Notes: generated by a model not told the origin, from the letters alone. Counted from the first letter of the stretch, positions 9,494 through 19,983 are shown. The stretch: 64,000 nt of DNA from Luteolibacter yonseiensis (GCF_016595465.1 NZ_JAENIK010000008.1:124001-188000); one strand, 5' to 3'. Numbers and translations are program-made.

Positions 9494-12400
9494 ATGAAAC
9501 CCCGTAAAAATCTATTCCTCCCTTCCCTCATCACGCTCGGAGCGCTCTCGCTTCCCCTCCAGGCGCAGCTGTTGGTCACCGAAATCCAGTCCGATGGCCT
9601 CTGGGATTTCTGGGAACTTACCAATACCGGGACAGAAGCTGTCGACCTGGGCGGTTACAAGTGGGATGATGACAGCAAAAACCCTGCGGATAAGGATGCC
9701 GTCACCATTCCTTCCGGCACCACCATCGCCGCAGGCGAGTCGATCGTCTTCGCAGGTGCAGGCGTGGGAACGGCGGAAACTTTCCGCAACCAGTGGGGGA
9801 TTTCCACCAACGTCCAGGTCATCGTGGGTGGTCCTAATTTCGGTGGTGGCGACGGCGTCGCGTTTTTCAGCCCGTCCAACACCGAACTCTTCTTCTTCAG
9901 CTACGCCGCCGGTGGCTTCACCCGCATCGACGGCAGCCCGTCCAGCGGCGGCCACGCCGGGCTCTCCGCCGGTGGTCTCGCCACCCAGGCCATGGTATGG
10001 GATTCGACCTCAGGCACCGCCTCGCCGCGTTACACCTTCGCCACCGGCTCGAACTTCGGCACCTTCGCCGCTCAGTCAAATGCCGCCGTGAAGGGCTCTC
10101 CTGGCTACAGCGGCTTCGGAGCCACCGCTCCCTCCGTCACTCTTTCCCTGAACGCCACCCTCTCCACCTTCCCTGAAAACGCCGCCAATCCGGCGTCCGT
10201 CGGCACGGTGACACGGACAGGCGACACCACCAACGCCCTGGTGGTCAACCTCACCAGCCGCGACACCACGGAGGCCACGGTGCCCGCCTCGGTGACCATT
10301 CCCGCCGGTTCCTCCTCGGTGAACTTCGACATCACCGCGGTGAACGACACGTTCCCGGATGGAACGAAAACCGCGACCATCACCGCGGCCGCTGTGGAGG
10401 CTACATCCGGCACCATCGCCCTCACGGTCACGGACGACGGCGACGTGGCGGACACCGATTTCCTGCTGACCGAGCTGCAGTCGAACCAGTCCACCGGCAG
10501 TCCGGCAAACTCGAACGACTACTGGGAGCTGACGAACACCGGCTCGGCCACCCGCGACATCAGCGGCTACAGCTGGCATGACAGCGGCCGCTCGGGCGCC
10601 TCCGCCGCCGTTTACAAACTTCCTTCCGGCACCACGATCGCACCCGGCGAATCGGTGATCTTCACCACCATGCCGGCGGCGGACTTCCGCACCTGGTGGA
10701 ACATCCCGAACACCGTGCAGGTATTCCAATCCACAGGCGCACCGGGCCTTGGCAAGGGCGACGGGATCTCGTTCTTCGATGCCCAGCAGAACGAACTGTT
10801 CTTCTTCAGCTATGCGGCGGGAGGCTTCACCCGCGAGGACGGAAACCCGTCCATCAATGATCATGCCGGTATCGCCGCGGGCGGGACCGATGCGAGCCAG
10901 GCGCTCGTATGGGTGCCGGGTTCCGGCAAGGCCGCGCCACGCTACGCCGCCGCAACCGGCAGCAACCACGGCACCTTCAAGGCGGCGGTCGGCACCGATT
11001 CCGGCTCCCCCGGCAACACCCTCCCGGGAGCTCCCACCGTCAGCATCGCCAGTTCCTCCGCTGCGGAAGGGAACACCGGAGACTCCAACCTCGTCCTCAA
11101 CGTCACCCGCACGGACATCTCCACCGCCTTCACCGTGAATTACGCCGTCACCGGCGGCACCGCTGAATCGGGCACGGACTACACCCTCGTTTCCGGAACC
11201 CTGACCTTCGCGGCCAACGGCCCGGCCACGCTTCCGATCAACATTCTGGTTCACGGGGACACCACCATGGAAGAGAATGAAACGGTGGTCGTCACCCTGT
11301 CGGGCGTCGTGAACACCACCGGTGCCACCGTCCTCGGCACCGCCGAAGGAACCGGCACCATCATGAATGATGAAACCGCCGCCGGAACGCTGAACCTCGC
11401 CAACTACGTCCGCACCGGCCGTTACAACCTGCCGGAGCCGACCCGCACCGCCCTGCCACCGGGCACGGCCACCCACAACCTCCTCTGCCAGGAGGCTTCC
11501 GGTGTGACATACAACTGGGATACGGACACGCTCTTCATCACCGGTGACGGCGGCCGCTCGGTCACCCAGGTTTCCAAAACCGGGACGCTCATCAACACCA
11601 TGTCGCTCGATCTCAAGTCGGGCGCTCCGCAAGGCACCGAGTTCTACGATCCGGAAGGCATCACCTACATCGGCAACGGAGAGTTCGTCCTCTCGGAAGA
11701 GCGTGACCGCCAGCTCGTGAAGTTCACCTACGCCGCCGGCACCACGCTGACCCGCGCGAACGCGAAGACCGTGGACCTGGGCACCTTCGACGACAACACC
11801 GGCACCGAAGGCCTCTCATGGGATCCGCTGACCGGCGGCTTCATCGTCCTCAAGGAAAAGTCTCCGATCGGCGTTTTCCAAACCACCATCGATTTCAATG
11901 CCGGAACCGCGTCCAACGGTTCCCCCACCACGACGAACTCCACCAACCTCTTCGACACCACGCTGCTCGGCATGAGCGATGTGGCGGATGTCTTCACCTT
12001 CTCGAACCTTCCCGAAATGGCGGGAACGCCGCAGGAGGCGAACATGCTCATCCTCGGCCAGGAAAACGCCCGCATCCTCAACGTCAGCCGCAGCGGGGTC
12101 GTCAGCAGTTCGCTCAACATCACCGCGGATCCCGGTGACATCGCCAGCTCGCCCAACATGCAGCACGAGGGCATCACCATGGACCGCGCCGGGAACATCT
12201 ACATCGTCAATGAAAACGGCGGTGGAGACATCAACTTCCCGCAGTTGTGGGTCTACTCCCCGACCAACGCGCAGAACACGGCCCCGACAGCGGTGGCGGT
12301 CAACAATGCCGTCACCACCATTCAGGAAAACTCCAGCACCGCCTCTCCCGTCAAGCTGGGGGACATCGGGGTGTCCGACGACGGCCTCGGCGCGAACGTG

Positions 12401-15400
12401 CTGAGCCTCGCCGGTGCCGACGCGGCCGCCTTCGAAATCTCCGGCAACGCCTTGTATCTCAAGGCCGGTGTCACCCTTGATTTCGAAACCAAGGCCAGCT
12501 ATTCCATCACCATCAACGTCGACGACACTTCGGTGGGTTCCACTCCGGACGCTTCGGTGAACTTCACCCTGACAGTGACCGACCAGGTGACGGAAACTCC
12601 GGTCACCGCCGCACTTGCCATCACGGAGGTTTCGGCATGGGCCAGCGGCAACAGCCCCGTGGGGAGCGACTGGTTCGAGCTGACCAACATCAGCGGCAAT
12701 ACCGTGGATATCACCGGCTGGAAAGTGGACGACAGCTCCAACTCCGCCGGATCCGGCGGTGTCTTGAGCGGGGTGACCACCATCGCTCCGAACGAGTCGG
12801 TGATTTTCCTGCTGGAAGTGGGCGCGGGTGAATTCGCAGCAAAGTCGGAGTCCTTCATCGAAACCTGGTTCGATGGAACCGCGCCGGCCGGTTTCAAGAT
12901 CGGCTATGCGAATGCAAGTGGTCTTGGACTGAGCACGGGTGGTGATGCGGTGAACGTCTTCAACGCCAGCGGCGTCCGTCAGGCCGGTGTCACCTTCGGC
13001 GCTTCCGACAGCACCTCGCCATACCAGAGCTTCGACAATACGGTGGCGATCAACAACGGTGCCATCTCGCTGCTCAACCAGGTCGGTGTCCACGGTGCCG
13101 TCCTTGCTCCGAACTCCGCTGAGATCGGGTCACCGGGCTACTCGGCGCCGGGCGTCCTGCGCATCACCGAAGTCGCCCCATGGAGCAGCGGAAACAGCCC
13201 GATCAGGGCGGACTGGTTCGAGGTAACCAACGTGGGAGCCCGCGCGGTCAACATGACCGGCTGGAAGGTCGATGATGTTTCGGAGTCCATTGCGGGAGCC
13301 GCGCCGCTTGTCGGCGTCCCGTCCATCGCTCCCGGCGAATCGGCCATCTATATTGAGACCGCCAACTTGGAAACCGCCCGCACCGCCTTCCTGAGCAACT
13401 GGTTCGGCGCGAATCCGCCAGCCGGCCTTCAGGTCGGCAACTACAGCGGCGACGGTCTCGGACTCGGCACCGGCGGCGACGCGGTGAACCTCTTCGACAG
13501 CAACGGCACGCGTCGCGCGAAGGTCACCTTCGGAATCGCCCCGTCCGCCGCACCGTTCGGCACGTTCGACAACACCGCCGCGGCCGATGCCGGAGCGGTT
13601 GCGCACAGAAGCGTTCCCGGGATCAACGGAGCCTTCATCGCCGCGAGCAGCGCGGCTGAGGTCGGTTCTCCAGGATCCGCGGCAGCCGGTGGCAACCAAG
13701 GGTTTTCCTCATGGCTCGCCGCCAAAGGCTTGTCTTCGTTCGGATTCGGCGCGGATACCGATGGTGACGGCGTCTCCGACGGTGCGGAGTTCTTCTTCAA
13801 CGAAAACCCCAACAGCGGAACGCCTTCAGGAAATCTGCCAAGCCTCGTTTCCTCAAACGGTGCCTTGCAGCTCGACTTCACCCACCTCACCAACACCGGC
13901 GCGGTGAATGGCGAGCTGATGGTTTCGGGCGATCTGAAAACCTGGACGCCCGCTCTCACGGGCCTCGATTACACGGTGGCCTCGTCCATCGCCACCGGCG
14001 ACGAAACAGCCGTCACCTACGCATTGCCCGGCACCGGCCCTTCCGCTCCCGGCACTGCGGGTGTCCACCTCTCGCCAAACACTTCCGATCCGGTCGGAGC
14101 GTCGCTCGGTGGAGTCCGCATCGTGAACGAGGGTCTCGTCGGTGTCGGCCGCCTCACCGGAAACAGCGAGGACAAGTTCGGTGAGACGCAGGGCGCCTCC
14201 TCCGGCGTCGTCATCAGCGACTGGGCATGGAACGGCAGCCAGTTCAGCGGGAAACTCAATGTCCTGCCGGACCGTGGCTATGGCGACGGAATTTCGAACT
14301 ACGCTGCCCGCCTGCATGAGGTCGGTTTCACCTTCACCCCCTACTACGGTGCCGGTCCGGTTTCGCAGAACCAGGTTTCCATGACCTATCTGGACTCCAC
14401 CAGGTTCACTTATCTGGACGGAGGGGTGGAGAAATTCACCAGCGGCCTGAATCCTACAGGAAACTCCACGCTGTTCGGCGGTCAAACCGTCGGCACCGTC
14501 ACCGCCGCGAATGGTGAGGGAGGCCCTCTGCTGAACTTGCTCAGTTTCGATGCTGAAGCCATCTATCTCTTCGGTGATGGTTCCGGTTTTGTCTCGGATG
14601 AGTACGGCACCTACATCGCCCGGTTCAACGCCGCGAAGCAGATCGTCGGGATCACGCAACTTCCGGAAGCCGCCCGCCCTTACCGCCCCGCGAACACGCC
14701 GAACTTTGACTCCGTCAACCCGCCGACCACGGGACGCCGGAACAACCAAGGCCTCGAAGGCATGTCCGTCACTCCGGACGGCACCCGCCTCTTCGCCCTG
14801 CTCCAGAGCGCGACCGTTCAGGACACGGACGGTACCAAGCAGCAGACACGGAACAACGCCCGCCTGTTCGTCTACGACATCGCCGGAGAGAAACGGGAAG
14901 CCCCGGTCCTCATCGGCGAATATGTGGTGAAACTGCCGCAGATCGACCTGGACCCGAATGCCGCTCCCTCCGCGCTGAACGGCACCGCCGCCCAGTCCGA
15001 AATCGTCGCCCTCGGCAACAGCTCGTTCCTGATGCTGCCGCGCGACGGCAATGGTTTGGGCAAGCTGAACTCCACGGCGATCACGTTCAAATCGGTCCAG
15101 CTTGTTGATTTCGCCTCCGCGAGCAACATCCTCGGCCAATACGACGGCCCCACCGATCAGATCACCATCACCCCTGGAGTGCTTCGCCCTGAGATCAAGG
15201 CCGCCGCCACTGCGGAAGTCATCAACATGCTCCAACAGGACGATCTCGGCAAGTTCGGCCTGAATACGACGATCCCCGCGAACGCCAACACGCTCAACGA
15301 GAAAATCGAAGGCATGGCCCTTGTGCCTGACTTGTCCACGGAGCAGCAGAACGACTTCTTCCTCTTCGTCGGAAATGACAACGACTTCCAATCGCCAAAT

Positions 15401-15577
15401 GTGAGGATGCTCGACGCATCCGGCAAGTTCATGACCGGTCCCAACAACACTCCCATCGACGGTCGCGCCAGCAAGGACATCAATAACGTCGGTATCACCA
15501 ACGACGCCATGTTCTACGTCTGGCGTCTCACCATCGACGCCGGTGGAAGCAAGTTCTTCCGCTTCGAAGTGAAATAA
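9494..15577 (+). CDS. Giant secreted protein with lamin-tail, Calx-beta, SdiA-regulated and phytase-like esterase domains
   Basis: A 2027-residue exported protein. The start at 9494 gives a clean signal peptide (KNLFLPSLITLGALSLPLQAQ). Visible order: lamin-tail domain (LTD) at residues ~26-200; Calx-beta ~212-316; LTD ~321-510; Calx-beta ~513-625 (TVNYAVTGGTAESGTDY); a SdiA-regulated-type beta-propeller ~634-925 (DPEGITYIGNGEFVLSEE, MQHEGITMD); a cadherin-like domain ~930-1035; two more LTDs ~1039-1395; a linker with DTDGDGVSDGAEFF; and a C-terminal esterase-like-activity-of-phytase domain ~1533-2027 (VLPDRGYGD, GLEGMSVTPDG, EKIEGMALVPD). The latter two domains suggest phosphoester or surface-ligand functions, but the substrate is unknown. 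It lies between two paralogous sigma operons and ends at a strong terminator. Confidence 0.85.
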   Translation: MKPRKNLFLPSLITLGALSLPLQAQLLVTEIQSDGLWDFWELTNTGTEAVDLGGYKWDDDSKNPADKDAVTIPSGTTIAAGESIVFAGAGVGTAETFRNQWGISTNVQVIVGGPNFGGGDGVAFFSPSNTELFFFSYAAGGFTRIDGSPSSGGHAGLSAGGLATQAMVWDSTSGTASPRYTFATGSNFGTFAAQSNAAVKGSPGYSGFGATAPSVTLSLNATLSTFPENAANPASVGTVTRTGDTTNALVVNLTSRDTTEATVPASVTIPAGSSSVNFDITAVNDTFPDGTKTATITAAAVEATSGTIALTVTDDGDVADTDFLLTELQSNQSTGSPANSNDYWELTNTGSATRDISGYSWHDSGRSGASAAVYKLPSGTTIAPGESVIFTTMPAADFRTWWNIPNTVQVFQSTGAPGLGKGDGISFFDAQQNELFFFSYAAGGFTREDGNPSINDHAGIAAGGTDASQALVWVPGSGKAAPRYAAATGSNHGTFKAAVGTDSGSPGNTLPGAPTVSIASSSAAEGNTGDSNLVLNVTRTDISTAFTVNYAVTGGTAESGTDYTLVSGTLTFAANGPATLPINILVHGDTTMEENETVVVTLSGVVNTTGATVLGTAEGTGTIMNDETAAGTLNLANYVRTGRYNLPEPTRTALPPGTATHNLLCQEASGVTYNWDTDTLFITGDGGRSVTQVSKTGTLINTMSLDLKSGAPQGTEFYDPEGITYIGNGEFVLSEERDRQLVKFTYAAGTTLTRANAKTVDLGTFDDNTGTEGLSWDPLTGGFIVLKEKSPIGVFQTTIDFNAGTASNGSPTTTNSTNLFDTTLLGMSDVADVFTFSNLPEMAGTPQEANMLILGQENARILNVSRSGVVSSSLNITADPGDIASSPNMQHEGITMDRAGNIYIVNENGGGDINFPQLWVYSPTNAQNTAPTAVAVNNAVTTIQENSSTASPVKLGDIGVSDDGLGANVLSLAGADAAAFEISGNALYLKAGVTLDFETKASYSITINVDDTSVGSTPDASVNFTLTVTDQVTETPVTAALAITEVSAWASGNSPVGSDWFELTNISGNTVDITGWKVDDSSNSAGSGGVLSGVTTIAPNESVIFLLEVGAGEFAAKSESFIETWFDGTAPAGFKIGYANASGLGLSTGGDAVNVFNASGVRQAGVTFGASDSTSPYQSFDNTVAINNGAISLLNQVGVHGAVLAPNSAEIGSPGYSAPGVLRITEVAPWSSGNSPIRADWFEVTNVGARAVNMTGWKVDDVSESIAGAAPLVGVPSIAPGESAIYIETANLETARTAFLSNWFGANPPAGLQVGNYSGDGLGLGTGGDAVNLFDSNGTRRAKVTFGIAPSAAPFGTFDNTAAADAGAVAHRSVPGINGAFIAASSAAEVGSPGSAAAGGNQGFSSWLAAKGLSSFGFGADTDGDGVSDGAEFFFNENPNSGTPSGNLPSLVSSNGALQLDFTHLTNTGAVNGELMVSGDLKTWTPALTGLDYTVASSIATGDETAVTYALPGTGPSAPGTAGVHLSPNTSDPVGASLGGVRIVNEGLVGVGRLTGNSEDKFGETQGASSGVVISDWAWNGSQFSGKLNVLPDRGYGDGISNYAARLHEVGFTFTPYYGAGPVSQNQVSMTYLDSTRFTYLDGGVEKFTSGLNPTGNSTLFGGQTVGTVTAANGEGGPLLNLLSFDAEAIYLFGDGSGFVSDEYGTYIARFNAAKQIVGITQLPEAARPYRPANTPNFDSVNPPTTGRRNNQGLEGMSVTPDGTRLFALLQSATVQDTDGTKQQTRNNARLFVYDIAGEKREAPVLIGEYVVKLPQIDLDPNAAPSALNGTAAQSEIVALGNSSFLMLPRDGNGLGKLNSTAITFKSVQLVDFASASNILGQYDGPTDQITITPGVLRPEIKAAATAEVINMLQQDDLGKFGLNTTIPANANTLNEKIEGMALVPDLSTEQQNDFFLFVGNDNDFQSPNVRMLDASGKFMTGPNNTPIDGRASKDINNVGITNDAMFYVWRLTIDAGGSKFFRFEVK

Positions 15578-15599
15578 GGCTGCCTGCTCCGAATCACCA

Positions 15600-15634
15600 A
15601 CGGCCTCTCCGGATGACGGGGAGGCCGTTTTTTT
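15600..15634 (+). terminator. Rho-independent terminator of the giant secreted protein
   Basis: An 11-bp stem (ACGGCCTCTCC / GGGGAGGCCGT, one G-U pair) with a 7-base loop is followed directly by seven T. It lies 22 bp after the stop codon. Confidence 0.9.
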
Positions 15635-15691
15635 GTGATGAAACGCTCTTTCCCCAACGCGCCACCGGGGAGATGCGGCACCTGTCACCCG

Positions 15692-17575
15692 TCACTCGCC
15701 GGCGGTCCTGCGGGCGGATTCCAGCACCTGCGACTGGGTGGCGAGAACATGGCGGAGCCTGTCGAGATTGCCTCCGGGCATTTTATCGAGCCAGCCCTTC
15801 CAATCGCCACCTGTGACGAGGAGGCGGGTGAGGCTGGTTTCCCAGATCGTCTCCGACCTGCCGTTGTTGATGGAGTTTCGTGTCAGAAAGTCCAATGCCG
15901 CCGCCGGATCGGTGGATGCTTCGATTGTCGCGAGCGCCAGTCCGCCCGACTGGCGGAGCCCGGGATCAGGCAGGCGGGCCACCCACGAGCGGGCGGCGGC
16001 GGGATCGTATTCGCCCAACAGACCGATGATTTTCCTGACATCACCGTCGGAGAGGGGCCCCTGGAGCAAGCCATCCGCCGCGGCGACAGGATCGATATGA
16101 AACGGGGTTTCCTGAAATGCCGGTGTGTCGCCTGGAGACACGGGGTAGTCGAGGAACGGGGCAAGCTCCGGCCAATAGCGGGCGATGTCCTTGTTGTTTC
16201 CTCGCCAGAGATTCGTCGTGTCCAGAGCCGAGGCGGGCAGGGCCTTGGCAAGCGCGGCGGCTTTTTCCGGAAAAACTCGCGCGGCGCGTGCGGCGAGTTC
16301 CGTGGCCGTTTCCTTCTTCCAGCCCAGCGACGCCAACGCTTTTTCAGGATCACCCTGTTCGTCGCGCAATGCCGTGAGCCACCGCTCGCATGAGACTTCG
16401 GGTTCGTTGAGAATCTGATTTTGCCGGATCTGCGGATCAGCCGACAGGTCGATACCCAGCTCATCCGCCAGGGAAAGCGCGCTTGCGGGATATTGCCGAT
16501 AAATGCCTCTCAACTGGGAGGGCTTCACCGCCACACCGGCGGCGGCAAGCCCGCGGATGATCCGTCCGGCGGATCCGACATTTCCCCCAATGCAGAAATA
16601 CAGATAGACCGCAAGCTGGCCCGCATCTCCCGACGATTCCAGCAACCAGGTTGTCACCCGATCGGGATCCGCCTCAGCCCATGGCCCCAGCGCGGCATAC
16701 AGACCGGATTCTTTCTCCATGGCCTTGCGGAGGGTCGCGTTCGCGTCCATCAGGCCTGCGGTTTCCCCGGGGTGGGTGCGGAACGACGCCCTCAGAATGT
16801 TTCCATTCGCCTGATCGGAATCCAGCAGGTAGCGGATCGCGGCGGGGCCGTCCTGGAATGCCCAGACAGTCGCCACCTGATGCTTCATCGCCTCCCGGAC
16901 ATTCGGAGGCAGATCCTTGAGGGCTGCTGCCGCGGCGGTGGGATCCCTCCTCGCCCAAGCACCGAAGATGGAACCCAAGGGCGTGGAATAAGTCCGTTCA
17001 CGACGGTGCGTTTCTTCCGGCGGTGCCGTGCCGCTTTCCGGCATGCCTTGAAAGCGGCGCAGGGTTTCCGCCGGATCTTTTCCCGCGAGGATGCGCAGCG
17101 CCGCGCTGGCGAAGTCGCTCCTGTTGTTTCCTTCAATGCTCCGCCAGGCGGCCTCCGGGTCGCGTTCCGCCAGGGCGGAGAAAGCACCCGGTGTCAGAAT
17201 GACAGGATGCCCGCCACGGACGGCGAGCGCCTCACAGGCGAGTGATTGCAGCAGCTCCCGGACAACCGCGTGATGGGGGAAAGCACCCGGAGGCGGGAGC
17301 CGTGAAATTTTCTGGAGATCGTCCGCGTCGGCCTGGACCGCGAATTCCTCCCAAAGCCGCGCCCATTCGGACGTGGGCCGCGCGAGGAAATCTTCCGCAA
17401 GCTTTTCGGCGGATATCTTGCGGAACCCACCGGGCGTCCGTCTGGCGGATGAGCCGTGGTGGTCCGGGGATTCTCCGGTGGCAGACGGTCCGCCGTGTTT
17501 GCCCACCCAGGAGGAGACGGCCCATGCGGCGGAGAAGCAAAAGACCGGAATAAGGAAGGATCGGAGGCGTTTCAT
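15692..17575 (-). CDS. Membrane-anchored helical-repeat protein, partner of a fused sigma factor (copy 2)
   Basis: A 627-residue paralog of the protein at 4899-6839. It has the same N-terminal anchor (LRSFLIPVFCFSAAWAVSSWV) and an exported domain of degenerate helical units, for example RRDPTAAAAALKDLPP, YDPAAARSWVARLPDP and TGGDWKGWLDKMPGG. The start overlaps the end of the upstream sigma-fusion gene by 4 bp (ATGA), exactly as in copy 1, so the gene pair was duplicated as a unit. Function is unknown; a structural or sensory role with the sigma fusion is inferred from the preserved coupling. No enzymatic motif was seen. Confidence 0.75.
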   Translation of the reverse strand: MKRLRSFLIPVFCFSAAWAVSSWVGKHGGPSATGESPDHHGSSARRTPGGFRKISAEKLAEDFLARPTSEWARLWEEFAVQADADDLQKISRLPPPGAFPHHAVVRELLQSLACEALAVRGGHPVILTPGAFSALAERDPEAAWRSIEGNNRSDFASAALRILAGKDPAETLRRFQGMPESGTAPPEETHRRERTYSTPLGSIFGAWARRDPTAAAAALKDLPPNVREAMKHQVATVWAFQDGPAAIRYLLDSDQANGNILRASFRTHPGETAGLMDANATLRKAMEKESGLYAALGPWAEADPDRVTTWLLESSGDAGQLAVYLYFCIGGNVGSAGRIIRGLAAAGVAVKPSQLRGIYRQYPASALSLADELGIDLSADPQIRQNQILNEPEVSCERWLTALRDEQGDPEKALASLGWKKETATELAARAARVFPEKAAALAKALPASALDTTNLWRGNNKDIARYWPELAPFLDYPVSPGDTPAFQETPFHIDPVAAADGLLQGPLSDGDVRKIIGLLGEYDPAAARSWVARLPDPGLRQSGGLALATIEASTDPAAALDFLTRNSINNGRSETIWETSLTRLLVTGGDWKGWLDKMPGGNLDRLRHVLATQSQVLESARRTAGE

Positions 17576-19983
17576 GGCTTGAGCTGTTGAAGGGCTTCAC
17601 GGAACTGATCCGAGTCATTGGACGGATTCGCACCCAGATAGTGCTCCATCCCGTGGAGGATCGCGGATTGATCTTCGGGAGCGAGGGATTGGAGCCATTT
17701 CAATCCCGACTCCGGATCCTTCCGCCACACCGACCGTGCGATCGCCGGCAAAATCTCGTTCTGACGGGCGGTGGGAGAGGCCTCGGCGGCAATCTCCATC
17801 GCCCTCTCGTAACCGCCCTTGCCGACCGTTGCCATCGCACAGTGCCGGAGGCTACGGTCCGCTTCCGCTTGGGGGATTTTCCGGATCAATTCCCGGACGG
17901 TGCCGTTGGCCAGACTATCCTCGAAAATCGGACCGAGGGCGAATCGGGCGATCCCGCTGACCGAGGGATTTTCGTTCGCCAGGAGACCGGCGATGATCTC
18001 CGGCTGGATTTTCGTCGTGCCAAGTTCTTCGTGACCGAGGCCCATTCCCGCTTCTCCCGCCCAGGTGATGGCTGCGGCCGGGTCTTTCTGAAGCCATCCG
18101 CAGACGATTTTTTTCGCATACTCCTGCGGTCCTCCATACCTGGAGACACGGGTACAGATCGCGGAAAGATAACCCAGGGCCCGTTTCGGATTCTCTTTCC
18201 CCGCCTGGATCAAAACACAATCCAGGGGATCCGAGCCAGTCCAGTAGCCGCTCTTCAACCTTCCTGGAAGCGAACTGACGAGATCCAGCAACCTCCACGG
18301 ATCGCCACCTGAGAGGCCGTTTGCGACGACCTGGTAGATGGCATCCCGCTCCGCTCCCGGAGAAGCCTCGCGCAGGCTCCGGACGGCCGCCGCCTCGTCG
18401 CCCGCCATAAGTTCCCGGGTCTCACGTGCGAGGGCTTTCGCACGCAACGGCCCCGCGGGCAGATCGGCGGATGCGACGTCGAAATGTTCCGAGAGCCTGG
18501 CAAGCACGCTGATTTTCAGCCCGGGCCAGGGCAGGAGTTTTGCTTGGGCGATGGCGGCTTCCGGGTTCATCTCCGCCAGGCGGTGAAAGGCGAACCCTAT
18601 TTCTCCGGCCTCCGGCTCCATCGGCTCCTCACGATGGGTGGGGGAAAAAAGCCGGTCGACCGTTTGTTGGTAACCCTGCAATTCCATCTCCGGGTCCGGC
18701 CGGACAATCCGCTCCTCCGTCACAGTCCAGGCGATGGCCGTATCCGCCGCCGCAAGCGCATCGGCGATCCGGTTGTTCTGCGTCACCATGTTTCTCGCCA
18801 GCAACTGCCGTGTATCCGCCGACAAGCTTCGGAAAGCCACCTCAGCCGCCGCCCCGTCCATCGTCATCCATCGCTCAAGCATCCGGGTGGCGAGCCGGTC
18901 CGAACGGGAAACCCCGTACTCGAACGCGTTCACAGGATCCATTTCCACCCAGCGCAGCGCGGCCAGCCCGTGCGCGGTGCCGAAGGTGCCCGATCCTTCG
19001 GACAGATCGCGGAGGTCATCTTCCGCCATGATCGCCCGGAGATCCGCAACGGTGGCGTGGGGGAGAAATTCGATCAGGGGGGCGAGCTGGCCCGCCTGGA
19101 TGGATTCCAGCACATCCACCAGCGAGCGGGAGATTCCTGCTGGATGAGGTCCGAACGCGGGTCCGTCGGAGTCCGCCGCCGTTTTCCGCACGGCCTCCCT
19201 GGATCTGGCGGCGAAAGATCTCACTTCGGCGGGCGGCGGCGGAGGTGGTTCATACCTTGGCCAGCCCGCGACAGCACCTGCCAGGGCGAGGGTCGCGCAG
19301 GCGGCGAACTGAATCCCGGAAATGGCACCGGTGGCACCGCCGGTGGTGGAGTGATATTTCAACGCTGCCGCGGCGACACGTTCCGCAGCGGGCATCGCCT
19401 GGCTTTTTCCATTCGTCGCGGCGAAGGCGGCGAACACGATGCCGGCCGTCCTCGTTCCACCGAGTCCCTGTCCGAGGCGGGCGAGCGCCCTCTCCACACG
19501 CTTCTGGCAGGCGGCCTCGGATTTCCCGACCGCCGCCGCCATCCGCCGGTAGTCCTCTCCGCCGCAACAGTGGCGGAGGACAAGTTCGCGGTCGAGTTCG
19601 GGGAGCTTCCCAAGAGCCTCATCCAACCGGTCATAGATTTCCGGACGATCCATCGATGGCGGGTCGGACCGGGGGGTGATGGGCAGGCGGGAAAGCCGGG
19701 TTTCCTTGCGGGCAAGGGTGCTGGCTTCAAAATAGGCGGTGCGGTGAAGCCATGCCCGCAACCGCTCGGGGTGGTGGCAGACCGAGGCCACCTTGGCCGC
19801 GAGCCGGGCGAAGGCGTGCTGAGCCGCTTCCTCCGCCAGCGCGGTGGTCCCCAGGCGTCGGAGCGCGACATGAAAGACCAATGGCAGATGCCGTCGGACG
19901 ATTTCCGTGAAGGCGGCGTCGTTCCGCGTGTCGCGGAAGTCATTCAGCAAGGTGCTGTCGTCTGGTTCAGAGTGCTGGGACAT
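17572..19983 (-). CDS. ECF-like sigma factor fused to a TM segment and repeat domain (copy 2)
   Basis: An 803-residue paralog of the fusion at 6836-9229. Sigma region 2 (FTEIVRRHLPLVFHVALRRL, EEAAQHAFARLA) and region 4 (LPELDRELVLRHCC, MAAAVGKSEAACQKRVERAL) are almost identical to copy 1, while the exported repeat domain after the membrane segment (FAACATLALAGAVAGW, about residue 230) has diverged strongly. This pattern suggests that both copies still recognise the same promoter class but sense different inputs. The start is fixed by alignment with copy 1. Its upstream region carries the same promoter-like block. Confidence 0.85.
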   Translation of the reverse strand: MSQHSEPDDSTLLNDFRDTRNDAAFTEIVRRHLPLVFHVALRRLGTTALAEEAAQHAFARLAAKVASVCHHPERLRAWLHRTAYFEASTLARKETRLSRLPITPRSDPPSMDRPEIYDRLDEALGKLPELDRELVLRHCCGGEDYRRMAAAVGKSEAACQKRVERALARLGQGLGGTRTAGIVFAAFAATNGKSQAMPAAERVAAAALKYHSTTGGATGAISGIQFAACATLALAGAVAGWPRYEPPPPPPAEVRSFAARSREAVRKTAADSDGPAFGPHPAGISRSLVDVLESIQAGQLAPLIEFLPHATVADLRAIMAEDDLRDLSEGSGTFGTAHGLAALRWVEMDPVNAFEYGVSRSDRLATRMLERWMTMDGAAAEVAFRSLSADTRQLLARNMVTQNNRIADALAAADTAIAWTVTEERIVRPDPEMELQGYQQTVDRLFSPTHREEPMEPEAGEIGFAFHRLAEMNPEAAIAQAKLLPWPGLKISVLARLSEHFDVASADLPAGPLRAKALARETRELMAGDEAAAVRSLREASPGAERDAIYQVVANGLSGGDPWRLLDLVSSLPGRLKSGYWTGSDPLDCVLIQAGKENPKRALGYLSAICTRVSRYGGPQEYAKKIVCGWLQKDPAAAITWAGEAGMGLGHEELGTTKIQPEIIAGLLANENPSVSGIARFALGPIFEDSLANGTVRELIRKIPQAEADRSLRHCAMATVGKGGYERAMEIAAEASPTARQNEILPAIARSVWRKDPESGLKWLQSLAPEDQSAILHGMEHYLGANPSNDSDQFREALQQLKP

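Noticed and set aside
13853..15688. A 611-codon minus-strand open frame inside the giant secreted protein
   Set aside because: The plus-strand frame has clear lamin-tail and phytase-like domains; the antisense frame is low-complexity and lacks any motif.
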